Assembly (NCBI RefSeq): GCF_900113185.1 | Contig: NZ_FOZD01000002.1 | Location: 868,001 to 932,000 of the forward strand | Length of the DNA stretch: 64,000 nucleotides | Origin: Agromyces sp. CF514 | Lineage (GTDB): Bacteria; Actinomycetota; Actinomycetes; Actinomycetales; Microbacteriaceae | Direction of reading: 5' to 3' | In this document: piece after piece, positions 1 to 8,094 of the stretch | Position numbering within the stretch: the stretch's first letter is position 1 | How the letters are laid out: each line of letters starts with the position of its first letter | Program-made: the position numbers and the translations under genes | Notes under the pieces: generated by a model | What the model saw: only the letters and a program-made list of their open reading frames with translations | The model's database searches: none | Told to the model about the DNA's origin: nothing

Positions 1-450
1 GACGACACCCTCGCCGAGCAGGCCGCCGCCCACCCCGAGTTCGAGGGCAAGACCGTCGCAGGCATCTGGGACGGCGACGGCATGGTCTACGTTTACACCG
101 CCGCCGATCCCCGCATCGGCATCCTCACCGAGCTCGGGCTCGAGGTCGCTCCGAGCGTCGCCGAGCTCGACACGAGCGACGGCGGCTTCTTCTACGAACT
201 CAGCTACGAGCAGCTCGACAAGCTCGACGCCGACGTCATCATCAACTACTCGTCCGACGAGGCGACCGCCGCGACGCTGCTCACGAAGCCCGAGACGCAG
301 GCGATCCCCGCGGTCAAGGCCGGGCGGGTCGCGCAGGTCTACGACCCGGTGACGGTGTCGTCGGTCTCGCCCCCCACCGCCCTCAGCTTCACGTGGCCGA
401 CCGGCATGCCCGCGCTCGTCGACTCGATCGCCGGCGCGCTCGCCGAGTAG
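1..450 (+). CDS. Siderophore/iron ABC transporter substrate-binding protein, C-terminal part
   Basis: Partial gene: the reading frame is open from base 1 and only the last 149 codons are present. The visible part resembles the C-terminal lobe of FhuD/FecB-type periplasmic binding proteins (Peripla_BP_2), with an L..LDADVII segment and a late AIPAVKAGRVAQVY segment, both typical of this fold. Such proteins are lipid-anchored outside the membrane and deliver ferric siderophores to an ABC importer. The signal peptide, lipobox and rest of the operon lie upstream of the window. The gene is closed by a strong hairpin at 463-500. Specificity (which siderophore) cannot be read from this fragment. Confidence 0.8.
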   Translation, partial: DDTLAEQAAAHPEFEGKTVAGIWDGDGMVYVYTAADPRIGILTELGLEVAPSVAELDTSDGGFFYELSYEQLDKLDADVIINYSSDEATAATLLTKPETQAIPAVKAGRVAQVYDPVTVSSVSPPTALSFTWPTGMPALVDSIAGALAE

Positions 451-462
451 TCGCGATGTGGT

Positions 463-500
463 CGAAGGCCGGTGCTCCCAGTCGGGGGCACCGGCCTTCG
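463..500. terminator. Bidirectional hairpin terminator
   Basis: A 17-bp stem (463-479 with 484-500, one U-G pair) closes a 4-nt loop, 12 bases after the stop of the plus-strand binding-protein gene and 18 bases beyond the stop of the convergent minus-strand gene. There is no U-tract, as is common in high-GC actinobacteria. Confidence 0.75.
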
Positions 501-518
501 TCGTGCGGCGGGCGTCGC

Positions 519-926
519 TCAGGTCGCCTGCCGAGCGGCATCCGATCGCCGTCGTCGCTTCGGCAGGTAGCCGCCGGCCTCGAGCCCCGCCTCGATCTCG
601 AAGCGGTTCCGCAGCGGATCGCGCCCCGCCAGCAGGTACAGGAACGGCAGCAGCATGCCGTACTTCAGCCACTGCTGCTTGTGCACCGCCTCGTGGCCGA
701 GCACCGTGTCGGAGTCGTTGCGGTTCGTGAGGTAGCAGGCGCCGACGCACGAGCCGCCGCGTCCGAAGGTCCAGGCTGGCATTCCCGTGAAGACGAGGAG
801 GCCGTTGCGGCGTTCGACGCGGCCCGTGCTCCAGAGCGTGCCCCACACGAAGCCGACGCACGTCGCCCACCAGAACCCGGCCCGGCTGATCGGTGAATCG
901 GTCAGGCGGAGGGTGCGCCCGCTCAT
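519..926 (-). CDS. Small conserved protein with HEXXH motif
   Basis: 135 residues, starting at the ATG at 926, whose TGA-overlapping position (ATGAGC inside the preceding gene's end) suggests translational coupling with the oxidoreductase upstream. No signal peptide is obvious. Around residue 80 there is an HEAVH sequence, which fits the HEXXH zinc-metallopeptidase signature, followed by a hydrophobic stretch (LLPFLYLLAG). Two cysteines lie in GGSCVGACYL. Related actinobacterial proteins are sometimes labelled Fe-S oxidoreductase, but I see no Fe-S cysteine motif. The function is unknown; a minimal metallopeptidase-like domain is possible but rests only on the motif. Confidence 0.75.
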   Translation of the reverse strand: MSGRTLRLTDSPISRAGFWWATCVGFVWGTLWSTGRVERRNGLLVFTGMPAWTFGRGGSCVGACYLTNRNDSDTVLGHEAVHKQQWLKYGMLLPFLYLLAGRDPLRNRFEIEAGLEAGGYLPKRRRRSDAARQAT

Positions 927-2416
927 GCCTTCGCCTCGGGACGGCCGAGGTCCTCGAGCAGTCGCAGCCAGACCTCGCTCATGGTCGGGAAGGCCGGCAC
1001 CGCGTGCCAGAGGCGGTCGACCGGCACCTCGCCGACGATCGCGACGGTCGCCGCATGCAGCAGTTCGGCGACGTCCTGGCCGGTGAACGTCGCGCCGATC
1101 ACCGTGCCCCGGTCGGCGTCGATCACGAGCTTCGCCCGGCCCTCGTACCCGTCGGCCAGGATGCCGGCTCCGCTCGCCGAGGTCATGTCGACCTCTGCGG
1201 TGCGCACCCCGCGACCCGCCTGCCGGGCCTGCGCCTCGGTGAGGCCCACCGCGACGGCCTCGGGTTCGGCGAACACGACCTGCGGGACCGCGGCGTGATC
1301 GGCGGTGGCGGCGTGCACGCCCCATGCTCCGATATCGACCGGATGCCCCGTGGCGCGTGCCGAGACGAGGTCGCCGACCGCGCGCCCCTGGTACTTGCCC
1401 TGGTGGGTGAGCAGGGCGCGGTGGTTCACGTCGCCCGCGGCGTACAGCCAGGGAGCTCCGCCGTCGGCGTCGCCGTCCGTGCCCGACCCGGCGGCCTCGA
1501 GGCCCTCGACCTGCATCGCATCGTCCACGCGCAGCCAGTCGCCCGGCTCGAGCCCGATCGTCTCGAGTCCGATGGCGTCGGTGCGGGGCTTGCGGCCGGT
1601 CGCGACGAGCACCTCGTCGGCGACCACGGTCGACCCGTCGTCGAGCGTGAGCACGACCTCGCCGTCGTCGGTGCGCTCGACGGCCGTGGTCTGCACCCCG
1701 GTGCGCACCGTGGCACCGAGCGAGCGGATGCCGGCGGCAACGGCCTCGCCGACGAACGGCTCCATGCCGCCGAGCAGCCCGCTGCGTGCCAGCACGGTGA
1801 CGTCGGTGCCGAATCCGGCGTACGCGGTCGCCATCTCGCAGGCGACCACGCCCCCGCCGATGATCGCGAGCCTGGCGGGCACGCGTTCGACGCTCGTGGC
1901 CTCGCGGTTCGTCCACGGCGAGGCCTCGGCGAGACCTCGGATCGGCGGGATCACGGGGTCGCTGCCCGTCGAGACCACGACGGCGTGCCGTGCGATGAGC
2001 GTCACGGATTCGGCGCCGTCGCCCCCGTCGAGGACGTCGCGCGTCACGACGACGCGGCGGAGCCCGTCGAGCCGCCCGTGGCCGCGCTCCAGCCCGATGC
2101 CCGCGCTCTCGAGCCATCCGGCCGCGCCGTCGTCGCTCCAGTCGGAGACCCAGTAGTCGCGTCGGCGGAGCAGGGCCTCGACGTCGAGGTCGCCGGTGAC
2201 GGCCTCGGCGGCGCCCGGAACCCGCTTCGCAGCACGCAGTGCGGCCGCGCCGCGCAGGAGCACCTTCGAGGGCACGCACGCCCAGTACGAGCACTCGCCG
2301 CCGACGAGCTCGTGCTCGACGACCACCACTTCGAGTCCGGCGGCGCGCACCCGGTCGGCGATGTTCTCGCCCACCGGTCCGGCGCCGAGTACGACGACAT
2401 CGACTTCGCGTTGCAT
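923..2416 (-). CDS. FAD/NAD(P)-dependent pyridine nucleotide-disulfide oxidoreductase
   Basis: 497 residues, class I flavin disulfide reductase family (dihydrolipoamide dehydrogenase/mercuric reductase-like). The N-terminal FAD-binding glycine motif (VLGAGPVGENIA) comes first, then the redox-active disulfide in GGECSYWACVPSK (CX4C) near residue 45, a second nucleotide-binding motif IIGGGVVACEMA near 180 and an ATGRKPRTD segment near 280. The ATG at 2416 is chosen because GAGAGGAGA lies just upstream and the family begins right before the FAD motif; the open frame extends further 5' without support. At the C terminus the usual HPTXSE catalytic histidine is replaced (AFPTMSE), so the thiol-exchange chemistry may differ from that of classical members. 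The substrate is unknown. The gene overlaps the downstream HEXXH gene by 4 bp. Confidence 0.88.
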   Translation of the reverse strand: MQREVDVVVLGAGPVGENIADRVRAAGLEVVVVEHELVGGECSYWACVPSKVLLRGAAALRAAKRVPGAAEAVTGDLDVEALLRRRDYWVSDWSDDGAAGWLESAGIGLERGHGRLDGLRRVVVTRDVLDGGDGAESVTLIARHAVVVSTGSDPVIPPIRGLAEASPWTNREATSVERVPARLAIIGGGVVACEMATAYAGFGTDVTVLARSGLLGGMEPFVGEAVAAGIRSLGATVRTGVQTTAVERTDDGEVVLTLDDGSTVVADEVLVATGRKPRTDAIGLETIGLEPGDWLRVDDAMQVEGLEAAGSGTDGDADGGAPWLYAAGDVNHRALLTHQGKYQGRAVGDLVSARATGHPVDIGAWGVHAATADHAAVPQVVFAEPEAVAVGLTEAQARQAGRGVRTAEVDMTSASGAGILADGYEGRAKLVIDADRGTVIGATFTGQDVAELLHAATVAIVGEVPVDRLWHAVPAFPTMSEVWLRLLEDLGRPEAKA

Positions 2417-2512
2417 CGGTCTCCTCTCGCGCCCGTGCGGCGCCCGTGGCCCAAGCCTAGGCAGCGGCATGGGCTGGGGGCACCCCTTGCGCCCAGGCGG
2501 GTCCGATGCCAT

Positions 2513-2611
2513 GGGCTCGTCGGGCTCGTCGGGCTCGTCGGGTTGGTAAGGCCTGTCGGGCTCGTACGGCCCGTCGAGCTCCTTCGGCTCGTCGAGCTCC
2601 TACGGCTCGTC
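2513..2611. repeat. Degenerate 9-bp tandem repeat, about 11 units
   Basis: Eleven consecutive 9-mers based on GGGCTCGTC fill the gap between two minus-strand genes. The first three copies are identical (2513-2539); later ones drift (for example GAGCTCCTT, CGGCTCGTC). The run is not part of either neighbouring gene. No other element is seen in the 238-bp gap 2417-2654. Confidence 0.8.
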
Positions 2612-2654
2612 GACCTTCGGCGGCGGTCGTCTGGCGGTCGGCCGTGCTCGGGTG

Positions 2655-3545
2655 TCAGAGCGCGGCGGGTGCGGATGCCGCGGGGTCGCCGTCGCGCCCC
2701 TCGGCCGGCGCCCCGCTCGCGAGCGCTCCGAGCAGCCGGAGGATCGTGGGGAGGTCGTCGTCGGCGGCCTCGGGGGAGCTGGGCGCGAAGCCGGTGATCG
2801 CGGCCCCGGCGAGCGGGAACCGGTCGACGACGGCCTTCACGAGTGCGACGAGCGTCGTCGCGTCGACGCCGAACGGCATGGGGTACGACAACCCGGCCAG
2901 CGCCGAGGGATCGAGCACGTCGAGGTCGATGTGCACGAAGACGCGCGAGGCGCCGGTGGCCTCGAGTGATGCGATGACCACGGTCGGGTCGGAGAGGTCC
3001 TCGACGGTGAGCACGTCGATGCCGTGCTCCTCGATGAAGCGGTGCTCCTCGGCGTCGATCGCGCGCACGCCGCCGAGCACGAGCCGATCGGGGGCGACGC
3101 GGCTCTCGCCGTCGAGTGCGAGCCCGTCGGCGCCCTCGCCGGCGATGTGTCGCAGGGCCATGCCGCCGAAGCCGCCCGACGGCGAGGAGTCCGGCGTGTT
3201 CAGGTCGGGATGGGCGTCGAGCCAGAGCACGGTCAGTTCGCCGCTCCACCGCCTGGCCGCGTGCGCGACGCCGGGCAGCGCGACACCGCAGTCGCCGCCG
3301 ACGGTGATCGCGGTGCCGGCGATGCCGGCGAGGGCCTCTTCGGTGCGCTCGCGGGTGCGTCGCACCGCGCTGTACCGGCGGATGCCGGTTCCGAGCGCCT
3401 CTCCGGCCTCGATCGGCACCTCGACGCTGACGGTGGCGGCCGCCGGGAGGTCTCCGAGGATCGCTGCGGCGCCGTCGGCGAGGCTCATCGCGCGGGAGGA
3501 GACGGAGCCCTGCCAGAGCGGGACGACGACGAAGGTAGCGGGCAT
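2655..3545 (-). CDS. Arginase/agmatinase-fold protein with altered metal site
   Basis: 296 residues, ureohydrolase fold. The metal motifs DAHPDLN and HIDLDVLDPS are intact, but the first motif is GGDCG instead of GGDHS, the HGXP-type histidine after the DAH motif is glycine (SGGFGGMAL), and the usual catalytic glutamate before the late Asn/Ala-Pro is glycine (TGFAP). The family hydrolyses guanidino groups using two Mn ions; here one metal ligand and two active-site residues differ, so arginase activity should not be assumed. The start is the ATG at 3545; the frame is open upstream. The gene is insulated from pspA by the perfect hairpin at 3601-3642, so it probably has its own promoter. Confidence 0.82.
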   Translation of the reverse strand: MPATFVVVPLWQGSVSSRAMSLADGAAAILGDLPAAATVSVEVPIEAGEALGTGIRRYSAVRRTRERTEEALAGIAGTAITVGGDCGVALPGVAHAARRWSGELTVLWLDAHPDLNTPDSSPSGGFGGMALRHIAGEGADGLALDGESRVAPDRLVLGGVRAIDAEEHRFIEEHGIDVLTVEDLSDPTVVIASLEATGASRVFVHIDLDVLDPSALAGLSYPMPFGVDATTLVALVKAVVDRFPLAGAAITGFAPSSPEAADDDLPTILRLLGALASGAPAEGRDGDPAASAPAAL

Positions 3546-3600
3546 GAGCCAAGTATCCCGCGATCGGCGGCGGCTGCGCGAGCGGAGTCGGCCCGAACGA

Positions 3601-3642
3601 CCGCGGCGGGGTCGATCGCAGACGCGATCGACCCCGCCGCGG
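3601..3642. terminator. Perfect 19-bp hairpin terminator
   Basis: Bases 3601-3619 pair without mismatch with 3624-3642 around a 4-nt loop. It lies 17 bases past the pspA stop and upstream of the arginase-fold gene, so it should end the TPM-pspA transcript. Confidence 0.85.
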
Positions 3643-3658
3643 ACGGGTCGTGAGGAGA

Positions 3659-4393
3659 TCAGCCCGAGATCGCGCCCTGGCTGCCGCCGGACTTGAGCGC
3701 GGCGAGGCGGGCGTCGACCTCGGTGAGCTCGCCCAGGTCGTCGAGCTCGTTGAACTGGGCGTCGAGGCTCGAGGCCGCGAGTTCGGCCTGTCCGCGCACG
3801 ACGGCCTCCTCGCGGCGGATCTTCTCCTCGAAGCGGCCGAGTTCGCTCGTCGGGTCGAGGATGTCGATCGACTTCACGGCGTCGTGCACCTGGCGCTGGG
3901 CCTCGGCGGTCTTCGCGCGGGCCAGCAGCTCGGACCGCTTGTTCTTTAGCTGGACCAGCTTCTCCTTCATGCCGTTGAGGCCGGACTTCAGCTGCTCGAC
4001 GACCTGGGTCTGCGAGGCGATCTGCGGCTCGGCGGTCTTGGCCTCGTTCTCGGACGAGATCTGGCGACCGAGCGCGACCTTGGCGAGGTTGTCGAACTTG
4101 TCGGCACCCGCGGCGTCGCCCGCGGCGCGCAGCTCGTCGCCCTTGCGGCTGGCGGCGATCGCCTTCTCGCCCCACGTGCGGGCGGCCTCGACGTCTTCGC
4201 GGTGGTCGTCTTCGAGCAGGCGCAGGTTGCCGATGGTCTCGGCGATCGCCGCCTCGGCATCGGCGATGCTGTTCGTGAAGTCGCGCACCATCTGGTCGAG
4301 CATCTTCTGCGGGTCTTCGGCCTGGTCGATGAGCGCGTTGACGTTCGCGCGCAGGAGGGTGGAGATCCTCCCGAAGATGGACTGCTTGGTCAT
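3659..4393 (-). CDS. pspA: PspA/IM30 family envelope-stress protein
   Basis: 244 residues, nearly all predicted alpha-helical with long coiled coils rich in A, E, Q, K and D, and a typical N-terminal amphipathic helix (the IFGRISTLLRANVNALIDQ region). This is the PspA/Vipp1/IM30 (ESCRT-III-like) family, which polymerises on the inner face of the membrane to preserve its integrity under stress. The length matches actinobacterial PspA. The ATG at 4393 is preceded by a GAAAGGAA Shine-Dalgarno. It sits 114 bp downstream of a TPM-domain membrane protein in the same direction, a pairing that suggests joint membrane maintenance. No pspB/pspC homologue is visible. Confidence 0.92.
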   Translation of the reverse strand: MTKQSIFGRISTLLRANVNALIDQAEDPQKMLDQMVRDFTNSIADAEAAIAETIGNLRLLEDDHREDVEAARTWGEKAIAASRKGDELRAAGDAAGADKFDNLAKVALGRQISSENEAKTAEPQIASQTQVVEQLKSGLNGMKEKLVQLKNKRSELLARAKTAEAQRQVHDAVKSIDILDPTSELGRFEEKIRREEAVVRGQAELAASSLDAQFNELDDLGELTEVDARLAALKSGGSQGAISG

Positions 4394-4507
4394 GGTGTTC
4401 CTTTCGTCAGGTGATCGTCAGGTACTGCACGTGTGTGGTGGTTCGTCTCGTCGCGCTCGGCGACCGATGTGGCGGCGCCTGCGTGGGCGAAGGAGGATCG
4501 AGGAGGC

Positions 4508-6532
4508 TCAGAATCGGCCTCCGCCCCCGCGTCGGCCGCGTGTGGAGCTTCCGCCGAAGCTGCCGGCCGAACGGCCGCCGCCGGAACGGCCGCCCCCGAA
4601 CCCGCCGCCGGCCGAGCCGCCGCCGAATCCGCCGAACCCGCCGGACGAGCCGGAGCGCCCGCGCCCGCCGCCGAGCATGGAGTCGATGAGGATGCCTCCG
4701 AGCACGGCGCCCATGAGGTCGCCGCCCGAGCCGCCGCGCGCCGCGTCGCCGGTCGCGCCGGGGACGCCCATGCCGCCGAACCCGCCGCCGAAGCCCTCGA
4801 CGTCGTTGCGGGCGAGCGAGAGCGCCTCGGCGGCGAGGCGTTCGGCGCGCTGCGCGGACTCGACCGCGACGGCGGCATCGGTGCTGGTCTGCGCCTGCTG
4901 CAGGAGTTGCGCGGCCGATGCGAGCCTCGTGCGGGCCTCGGTGCCCACCGCGCCGCGGCGCGCGACGAGGTAGTCCTCGGCGGTCTGCACCTGCACGCGG
5001 GCGCTGCCGACGGCGCGTTCTCGCAGTGCTTCGGCCCTGGCTGCTTGCTCTGCCGCCGCGCGGGCGCCCGCGATGACGGCGTCGATCTCCTGGTTGGCCT
5101 GCGTGAGGCGGGCGACCGCGGCGAGCGGGTCGCGACCGCCGGCGCCGGCGCCGGCCCGCAGCTCGGATGCGACGGCCGCGGTGCGCTCGGCCACCTGCGC
5201 GGCGTCGCCGCCCAGCGGCCGCGCGGCGACCACGTCGGCCTCGAGATCGGCGACGCCGGCCTCGACCGCGCGATCGGCCTGCGCCAGGTCGGCGGCGAGG
5301 CGGCCGACGGCGCCCGTGAGCAGCACGGCCTGGTCTGCCGACTCCTCGGCGGCCCGGATCGCGACGGCCGCATCGGCGGTCTGCGCCGCCGCGAGCGCGT
5401 CGCGGGCTCGTGCGAGCGCCTCGGTCGCGAACGCGAGGCGCGAGGTCGCCTGCGCCGGGTTGTCGGCGACGGCGGCGAGCGCGGATGCCGCGTAGGCCTG
5501 TCCGAGCGCGCGCAGGCGCTCGGCAGCCGGCGCGATCGCGGCCTCGGCCGTCGCGGCCTCGGCGGCGACGCGCTCGAGTTCGGCCGGCGCGTTGCGCTCG
5601 AGGTCGCGGAGGGCGTCGAACGCCTCGGCCTGGGCGTCGAGCAGCGCGTCGGCCTCGCCCGTGAGCCGGATGATGCCCTCGTAGGCGGCGCGGCGCTCGG
5701 CATCGGTGTCGGGCGTGTCGTCGTCGAGGCGCTGCTGCAGCCCGAACGCCTCTGCGACCTTCGCCTTCGCCTCGGCCAGCGCAGCACGGAACGTCGACGT
5801 CGCGTCGTCGCCATAGGAGGCCGTGGCGAAGCCGAGTTCCTCCTCGCTCGTCTTCATGGCGTCGTCGGCCTGCACGAGCGCCGACCCGGCCGTGCGGCGG
5901 AGGTCGTCGAGCGGCACCGGGGGAGCACCGGTCTCGCTGCCCGTCGCATCCGTTCGGCCGCCCTTGCGGCGCCGGGCGAGCACGATCGCGATGACGGCGA
6001 CGATCGCGGCCGCCGCGACGAGGAACCAGACCCAGCCCCAGCCCGAGCCGCCGGAACCGTCGGTGTCGAGGGCCTCGGCCGCGGCGATGGCGGCGCCGGC
6101 CCAGTCCTCGTCGTGCAGCAGCGGCTCGATGACCTCGGCGCGGATGCGATCGAGCTCGTCGTCGGTGATCGACGCGTTGTCGGCGACGGAGAGGTCGTAC
6201 GCGCGGCCGTCGACCGCGACGGCGAGCAGGTAGTCCTCGTCGCCCATGTTGTTGGCGACCGCGGTGTCGTTGGCCCAGGTGTCGGCCTGCTCGGGGTCCT
6301 CGAACTCGCTCACGTACGCGACGAAGAGCTGGCGGCCCGTGTCGTCGTAGGTCTTCTCGATGGCGGCGAGCACGTCGTCGGTGCGCCCGTCGAGCGCGCC
6401 GACCGTGTCGACGATCGGGCTCTGCCCGAACTCCACGGGCGTCTCGGCCCATGCCGGAGCGGCTCCCGCGAAGGCGAACGCGACCCCGAGCATGCTCGCG
6501 ATGATCGCCGGACTACGACGGTTCGACGTCAT
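4508..6532 (-). CDS. TPM (Psb32-like) domain membrane protein with Gly-rich tail
   Basis: 674 residues. It has a signal peptide ending in AWA near residue 29, then an extracytoplasmic TPM domain (about 35-150, with FGQSPIVDTVGALD and the NNMGDEDYLLAVAVDGR region), one membrane helix at about 162-188 followed by RRRKGG, a long alanine/glutamate-rich helical cytoplasmic region (about 200-590), and a low-complexity Gly/Ser/Arg/Phe tail (about 600-674). TPM domains occur in proteins linked to membrane-complex repair. The downstream partner pspA also deforms membranes, so the long helical region could be where the two meet; that is inference. A TAGACT box on the minus strand at 6574-6579 is a likely promoter element. 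Confidence 0.85.
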   Translation of the reverse strand: MTSNRRSPAIIASMLGVAFAFAGAAPAWAETPVEFGQSPIVDTVGALDGRTDDVLAAIEKTYDDTGRQLFVAYVSEFEDPEQADTWANDTAVANNMGDEDYLLAVAVDGRAYDLSVADNASITDDELDRIRAEVIEPLLHDEDWAGAAIAAAEALDTDGSGGSGWGWVWFLVAAAAIVAVIAIVLARRRKGGRTDATGSETGAPPVPLDDLRRTAGSALVQADDAMKTSEEELGFATASYGDDATSTFRAALAEAKAKVAEAFGLQQRLDDDTPDTDAERRAAYEGIIRLTGEADALLDAQAEAFDALRDLERNAPAELERVAAEAATAEAAIAPAAERLRALGQAYAASALAAVADNPAQATSRLAFATEALARARDALAAAQTADAAVAIRAAEESADQAVLLTGAVGRLAADLAQADRAVEAGVADLEADVVAARPLGGDAAQVAERTAAVASELRAGAGAGGRDPLAAVARLTQANQEIDAVIAGARAAAEQAARAEALRERAVGSARVQVQTAEDYLVARRGAVGTEARTRLASAAQLLQQAQTSTDAAVAVESAQRAERLAAEALSLARNDVEGFGGGFGGMGVPGATGDAARGGSGGDLMGAVLGGILIDSMLGGGRGRSGSSGGFGGFGGGSAGGGFGGGRSGGGRSAGSFGGSSTRGRRGGGGRF

Positions 6533-6573
6533 GCACCAATGCCTTCCAGACCCCGGGAACGGACCGGATCCGA

Positions 6574-6579
6574 GTCTAT
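6574..6579 (-). promoter_or_regulatory. -10 element for TPM-pspA
   Basis: Minus-strand TAGACT, 41 bases upstream of the TPM gene's ATG, with GGAAGG placed as a ribosome site between them. No good -35 is seen. Confidence 0.45.
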
Positions 6580-6619
6580 GGGCACCCGCCGACGCCGTCC
6601 ATGCCGCGCCGCCGTGCTC

Positions 6620-7462
6620 TCAGCGGACGGTCAGCGGGACGGTCGGGGAGACCACGAACGTCGCATCGTCGCCGGCCGAGGCGATGAACGACACGACCGC
6701 CGACAGCTCGTACGCGCCCGGCGCGAGCGGGGGGAGTGCGGCCGCGATCGTGCCGTCCTGTTCGTCGGCCGCGGTGCAGGATGCCGCGGCGAACCCGCCC
6801 TGGAGGTCGACGTGCTCGCCGGGCGCGAGCTGCACGGGCACGACCCCGTCGCCGATCGAGGCCGCCGGATGCCACACGGTCGTCCCGGCATCCGACACCG
6901 TGATCGACGGCTCCTCGCGAACGGATCCCTCGACCACCGCCGTGCCCGTGTTCGAGACGCGCACCCGCACCACGCCCTGCTCGCCGGGGGCAACGGGGTC
7001 GATCGGGGTGAGCACGGCGGCCGTGAGCGGGCCGTCCGAGGCCCGGGTCGCCGGAGCGACGGGCCCGCCGCAGCGATTCAGCGCGTCGGGCCCGACCACG
7101 AGTCCGTCGGTGCCGAACTGCTCGCCGTCCTGCGGGGCGACGAACGCGGGGCCATGGCCGGTCCCCGCATCCTCGCTCGCGGGTTCGGAGGCGGACTCGG
7201 CAGAATCGGCGCTCGAACCCGCGGTCGTCGACACGCCTCCGCCGAGGGATCCGACGCCGAACGCGAGCGCACCGACGACGAGCAGCCCCGCGACCGAGGC
7301 GGTGACGCCCACGACGGCGCGTCGCCGGCGGTGGCGCTGCGCGCGGCTGGCGCGCAGCACGGCGTCGAGGTCGACGGGGCGGCCCGCGCCGGCATCCGCC
7401 TCGCGGGCGAGCGCCCGCGAGATGTCTTCGGGGCCCAGCGGGCTGTCGGGGTCAGGCGACAT
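6620..7462 (-). CDS. Membrane-anchored partner of the upstream sigma factor
   Basis: 280 residues, unrecognised family. The N-terminal 45 residues are cytoplasmic-type (charged, with RHRRRR at the end), one membrane helix spans about 47-70, and the rest is extracytoplasmic: a Ser/Ala/Glu linker and two beta-rich segments resembling Ig-like or DUF11-type folds (about 135-200 and 215-280). The start overlaps the sigma-factor stop by 11 bp, a classic coupled sigma/anti-sigma arrangement, but there is no zinc anti-sigma HX3CX2C motif. It may sense an envelope signal and restrain the sigma factor; this rests on position and topology only. Confidence 0.75.
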   Translation of the reverse strand: MSPDPDSPLGPEDISRALAREADAGAGRPVDLDAVLRASRAQRHRRRRAVVGVTASVAGLLVVGALAFGVGSLGGGVSTTAGSSADSAESASEPASEDAGTGHGPAFVAPQDGEQFGTDGLVVGPDALNRCGGPVAPATRASDGPLTAAVLTPIDPVAPGEQGVVRVRVSNTGTAVVEGSVREEPSITVSDAGTTVWHPAASIGDGVVPVQLAPGEHVDLQGGFAAASCTAADEQDGTIAAALPPLAPGAYELSAVVSFIASAGDDATFVVSPTVPLTVR

Positions 7463-7997
7463 GATCGCCCTCCGTTCGGGTGGGAGCCGGACGCGACGCG
7501 GTCGCGTCGGCGGCTCGGATCGAGGAGGAGAGCGCCCGCAGCGCGTCGCTCAGGTAGCGCTTCACGGAGCCCGAGCTGAGCCCGAGCGTCGCCGCGACCT
7601 GGTCGACCGTGAGGTCCTCGTAGTAGCGCAGCACGACGCAGGCGGCCTGGCGGGGCGCGAGCGCGCGGATGCGGTGCATGAGGTCGAGCCGTTCGTCGAT
7701 GCGCTCCGACTCGGCCTCCGCGGCCGCGGGCGCGACCGCGAGGTGCCGCACGCGACGCCAGGTGCCGTCGCGGCGCGACCGGTCGATGACCGCGTTCAGG
7801 ATCGCCCGGCGCACGTACGCGTCGGCTCGCGGCAGGTCGAGCTGGAACCGCGGGGTGCCGAACGCGCGCACGAGCGCGTCCTGCACGAGGTCGGCGGCCT
7901 CGTCGGCGTCGCCGGTCAGCAGATACGCGTAGCGCGTGAGCGCGTCACCGCGTTCGGCGACCAGTCGCGTCGCGACGGCGTCCCAGGTGCGGGCCAA
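7452..7997 (-). CDS. ECF-type (SigE-like) RNA polymerase sigma factor
   Basis: 181 residues. Region sigma-2 covers about 15-75 (YLLTGDADEAADLVQDALVRAF) and sigma-4 about 110-165 (LAPRQAACVVLRYYEDLTVDQ, then a GLSSGSVKRYLSDAL helix-turn-helix). Start: TTG at 7997 with GGAGGAG at the right distance; no better ATG/GTG is available in frame. Region sigma-3 is absent, as expected for group 4. The gene is coupled by an 11-bp overlap to a membrane protein. Upstream on the same strand lies CAAC-N17-CGTC (8066 to 8042), resembling an ECF promoter and so a possible autoregulatory site. Confidence 0.9.
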   Translation of the reverse strand: MARTWDAVATRLVAERGDALTRYAYLLTGDADEAADLVQDALVRAFGTPRFQLDLPRADAYVRRAILNAVIDRSRRDGTWRRVRHLAVAPAAAEAESERIDERLDLMHRIRALAPRQAACVVLRYYEDLTVDQVAATLGLSSGSVKRYLSDALRALSSSIRAADATASRPAPTRTEGDHVA

Positions 7998-8011
7998 TCG
8001 GGGCTCCTCCC

Positions 8012-8032
8012 GACGGCGGCGGATCCGCCGTC
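8012..8032 (-). promoter_or_regulatory. Hairpin in the sigma-factor leader
   Basis: An 8-bp perfect inverted repeat (8012-8019 with 8025-8032, 5-nt loop) lies just upstream of the ribosome site of the sigma gene and would be part of its 5' UTR if the promoter at 8042-8066 is used. Confidence 0.4.
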
Positions 8033-8041
8033 ACCTGAAGA

Positions 8042-8066
8042 GACGAACGAACGAGTCGTTTCGTTG
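8042..8066 (-). promoter_or_regulatory. Candidate autoregulated ECF promoter
   Basis: Read on the minus strand: CAAC, 17 bases, CGTC. This resembles the AAC/CGTC core of many ECF-sigma promoters and is correctly placed 45 bases before the TTG start of the sigma gene. Confidence 0.4.
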
Positions 8067-8094
8067 GGTGACCGTCGTGGAAAGACGGAATCTG

